The notes under the pieces: model-generated | Told to the model about the DNA's origin: nothing | Database searches by the model: none | What the model saw: only the letters and a program-made list of their open reading frames with translations | Shown: one piece after another, positions 6,301 to 6,632 of the stretch | Numbering within the stretch: position 1 is the first letter of the stretch | How the letters are laid out: the number at the start of each line of letters is the position of its first letter | Origin: a bacterium | GTDB lineage: Bacteria > Krumholzibacteriota > Krumholzibacteria > LZORAL124-64-63 | Direction: 5' to 3' | DNA length: 6,632 nt | Assembly: GCA_016873405.1 (NCBI GenBank) | Contig: VGXH01000102.1 | Coordinates: 1-6,632, forward strand | Position numbers and translations under genes: made by a program

Positions 6301-6632
6301 CGCGGCGACGGCAGCCGGCAAACGGGTCCACGCCGCGTCGCCGTAGCGGATCTCGACGACGGTCGCCGCCGGTTGCGGAGCATGATCGAGCGCGGCGAGC
6401 GCGACGGCCCCGCCGGCCACGACCCAGTCGGCTCCGGCCTCGGCCACGAGCGCCGGTTCCGGCGCCGTGTCGTCGCGCAGCGGCGCCAGCAGCCGGGCGG
6501 CGCCCCGCGTCGCCGCCGCCGGATCGGCGGCGACGAGCGCGACGGCCACGGCGGCGCCGACGACCAGGCCCGCCAGACCGGCGCGCAGCCGGCGCAGCGG
6601 CACCAGTTCGGCGGGCGTCACGGCCACGAGCG
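3385..6632 (-). CDS. DUF4175-like membrane-anchored coiled-coil protein, N-terminus outside the window
   Basis: At least 1080 residues are visible, numbered here from the GTG at 6627. The frame is open to the window edge, so that GTG is probably internal. DUF4175-type proteins, as I remember them, carry about 200 more N-terminal residues with two membrane helices. Visible order: basic RRLR (12-15), one membrane helix (16-34), and three beta-sandwich, Ig-like segments (about 55-160, 162-266, 268-416) with typical family strings such as VVVQPPRYTGLP (168-179), ADQPP (266-270), EAADDYGLRDVRL (294-306) and VVEARDN (391-397). Next come coiled coil (420-605), a charged Gly/Asp/Glu/Arg linker (608-692), Gln/Met-rich helices (692-880), eight glycines (881-888), more helix (889-985), and conserved-looking ends at LLDARNAMRQRDYSTRRESR (1001-1020) and LEDAPLEYRDLVRVYF (1051-1066). 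The positive-inside rule places the large domain in the periplasm. No enzyme motif is seen; a scaffold or tether role is inferred. Its function in the family is unknown. Confidence 0.88.
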   Translation of the reverse strand, partial: LVAVTPAELVPLRRLRAGLAGLVVGAAVAVALVAADPAAATRGAARLLAPLRDDTAPEPALVAEAGADWVVAGGAVALAALDHAPQPAATVVEIRYGDAAWTRLPAAVAALETPAVSDEPASAGPRRRWRATVQDVREDFAWRFRRGDVTTEIRRVEVRQPPLLTRLAVVVQPPRYTGLPQQQVERLPTLTEVPVGSRVLLRGTASRDLAAGWLDRADEDSLALSVSGREVEAALTVERAGSFAVRLRDREGLESRDPLRYRFAVIADQPPAAALSRPGDDGLLPLDGRFTARVEAADDYGLRDVRLLAVVGDAEATAGAGVTVGPGAPDGARDDARDGARDGARELVTPAGVLRVRVRRAEGHAPPLSASVWLEVEADGLELLPGDALGLVVEARDNREPGGGQVTRTAVLRLVLPAAADVLAAQAEAAEASRGELAEARRRGDRLEADLDRLARELLKNPVPDWARRQELEAALERQRQLREELARVAAELQEQLERLAGGQLTSDRQLERAAELNELLAQPQGQELASLLEKLAKEGASVRPEEVGSALEQVARDQKDLARRLDAALALTRRMADEQRLEGLSSLLEDMMRRQQELADLSEELGRRAPQDGEAGDQAAQPDASELARRQEALAGELEQLQQKLEEALAAAEQARGEEGRRQEAGRDDAGERADGESQPRPGDDAGKRGAQEALRESLEKLKQQQASGSMGKASQMLQQMDPQQAARLQQQALRDLGSLYSVLLASQQAMQSAMKMEQVSSLRGLAADLLSLSRRQEELGERIPPQLQDVRNLELTRQQHRLQKATLGARDRLADLLEEAPNRILKLLARIDALVEAMGGSVRALEEGRAGAAREQAGLSLAEANRIVIGLLTEAQMASGGGGGGGGQQQSASEQLQELARRQAELGGATEELRRLLADRGLSQEMRSRMQRLGQEQAQLGRDLGQVAEEERGRPADQGGRLLGDMAELGAQMERLGADLGGGLLDQQTLLRQDRFLGRLLDARNAMRQRDYSTRRESRAAARLFGPQDTVRRGDDPGAGADGRPRFQRLEDAPLEYRDLVRVYFAAIDSLRRQPEALP
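3396..3400 (-). promoter_or_regulatory. Ribosome binding site of the TPR gene
   Basis: The minus strand reads CCGGAGG, then 6 further bases and GTGA, so the GGAGG core is 7 bases from the GTG start. The core falls within the codons for the C-terminal PEALP of the preceding protein. A strong site like this compensates for the weaker GTG initiator. Confidence 0.78.
3964..3987 (-). repeat. Eight-codon glycine run (GGC/GGT triplet repeat)
   Basis: A short trinucleotide tract encodes residues 881-888 of the DUF4175-like protein, between two helical blocks and followed by QQQ. It is most simply a flexible hinge. Triplet tracts of this kind are prone to length change between strains. Confidence 0.7.
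5573..5586. repeat. Perfect 14-bp palindrome inside the DUF4175-like gene
   Basis: ACCCCCGCGGGGGT is its own reverse complement. It encodes part of the V-T-P-A-G-V-L strand (residues 347-353) and lies 14 bases from a 12-bp tandem repeat. It is probably a by-product of GC-rich codons and no regulatory role is evident. Confidence 0.55.
5601..5648 (-). repeat. Four 12-bp tandem units encoding DGAR/DDAR repeats
   Basis: On the plus strand the units are CACCGTCGCGCG, CGCCGTCGCGCG, CATCGTCGCGCG and CGCCGTCGGGCG, adjacent and in register. On the coding strand they give DGAR-DDAR-DGAR-DGAR (residues 329-344) in a loop of the third beta-sandwich segment of the DUF4175-like protein. As the unit is a multiple of three, gain or loss of a copy keeps the frame. 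It looks like a young slippage-born expansion in a surface loop. Confidence 0.85.

Overview
The window is GC-rich, almost wholly coding DNA, most likely from a diderm (Gram-negative-type) bacterium. The last gene of the minus-strand set closely resembles, as I remember it, a family common in Bacteroidota and also seen in Gemmatimonadota and related lineages. Together with the high GC this points to a GC-rich member of the FCB group, such as Gemmatimonadota or a neighbouring candidate phylum. That placement is an inference, not a measured assignment.

Layout, read along the minus strand from right to left. (1) 6632-3385 is a large membrane-anchored protein with beta-sandwich repeats followed by long coiled coils, resembling the DUF4175 family; its N-terminus lies beyond the window. 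(2) 3388-1406 is a secreted protein made of tetratricopeptide-like helical repeats. (3) 1409-120 is a secreted protein of the family often named 'asparagine synthetase B' in databases. It bears no visible relation to real AsnB and looks more like a DUF4159/ThuA/class I amidotransferase-like fold. Stop and start codons overlap by 4 bases at both junctions (GTGA and ATGA), and each downstream gene has a GGAGG ribosome binding site inside the end of the gene before it. The three genes therefore almost certainly form one translationally coupled transcription unit. No promoter is visible, so it must start upstream of the window.

At the left edge, 2-55 looks like the last 17 codons of a plus-strand gene that converges on the operon. 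The only intergenic stretch (56-119) holds a perfect 11-bp inverted repeat that could end transcription from one or both sides.

How the parts may work together: the positive residues before the membrane segment of protein 1 predict that its large domain faces the periplasm, and proteins 2 and 3 carry signal peptides. All three would then meet in the periplasm: an anchored coiled-coil scaffold, a TPR adaptor and a possible cysteine enzyme. In related genomes such genes tend to follow MoxR ATPase, DUF58 and von Willebrand A (Bat-type) genes, which would lie to the right of this window. The function of the set is not established as far as I know, and it is the best candidate here for an undescribed system.
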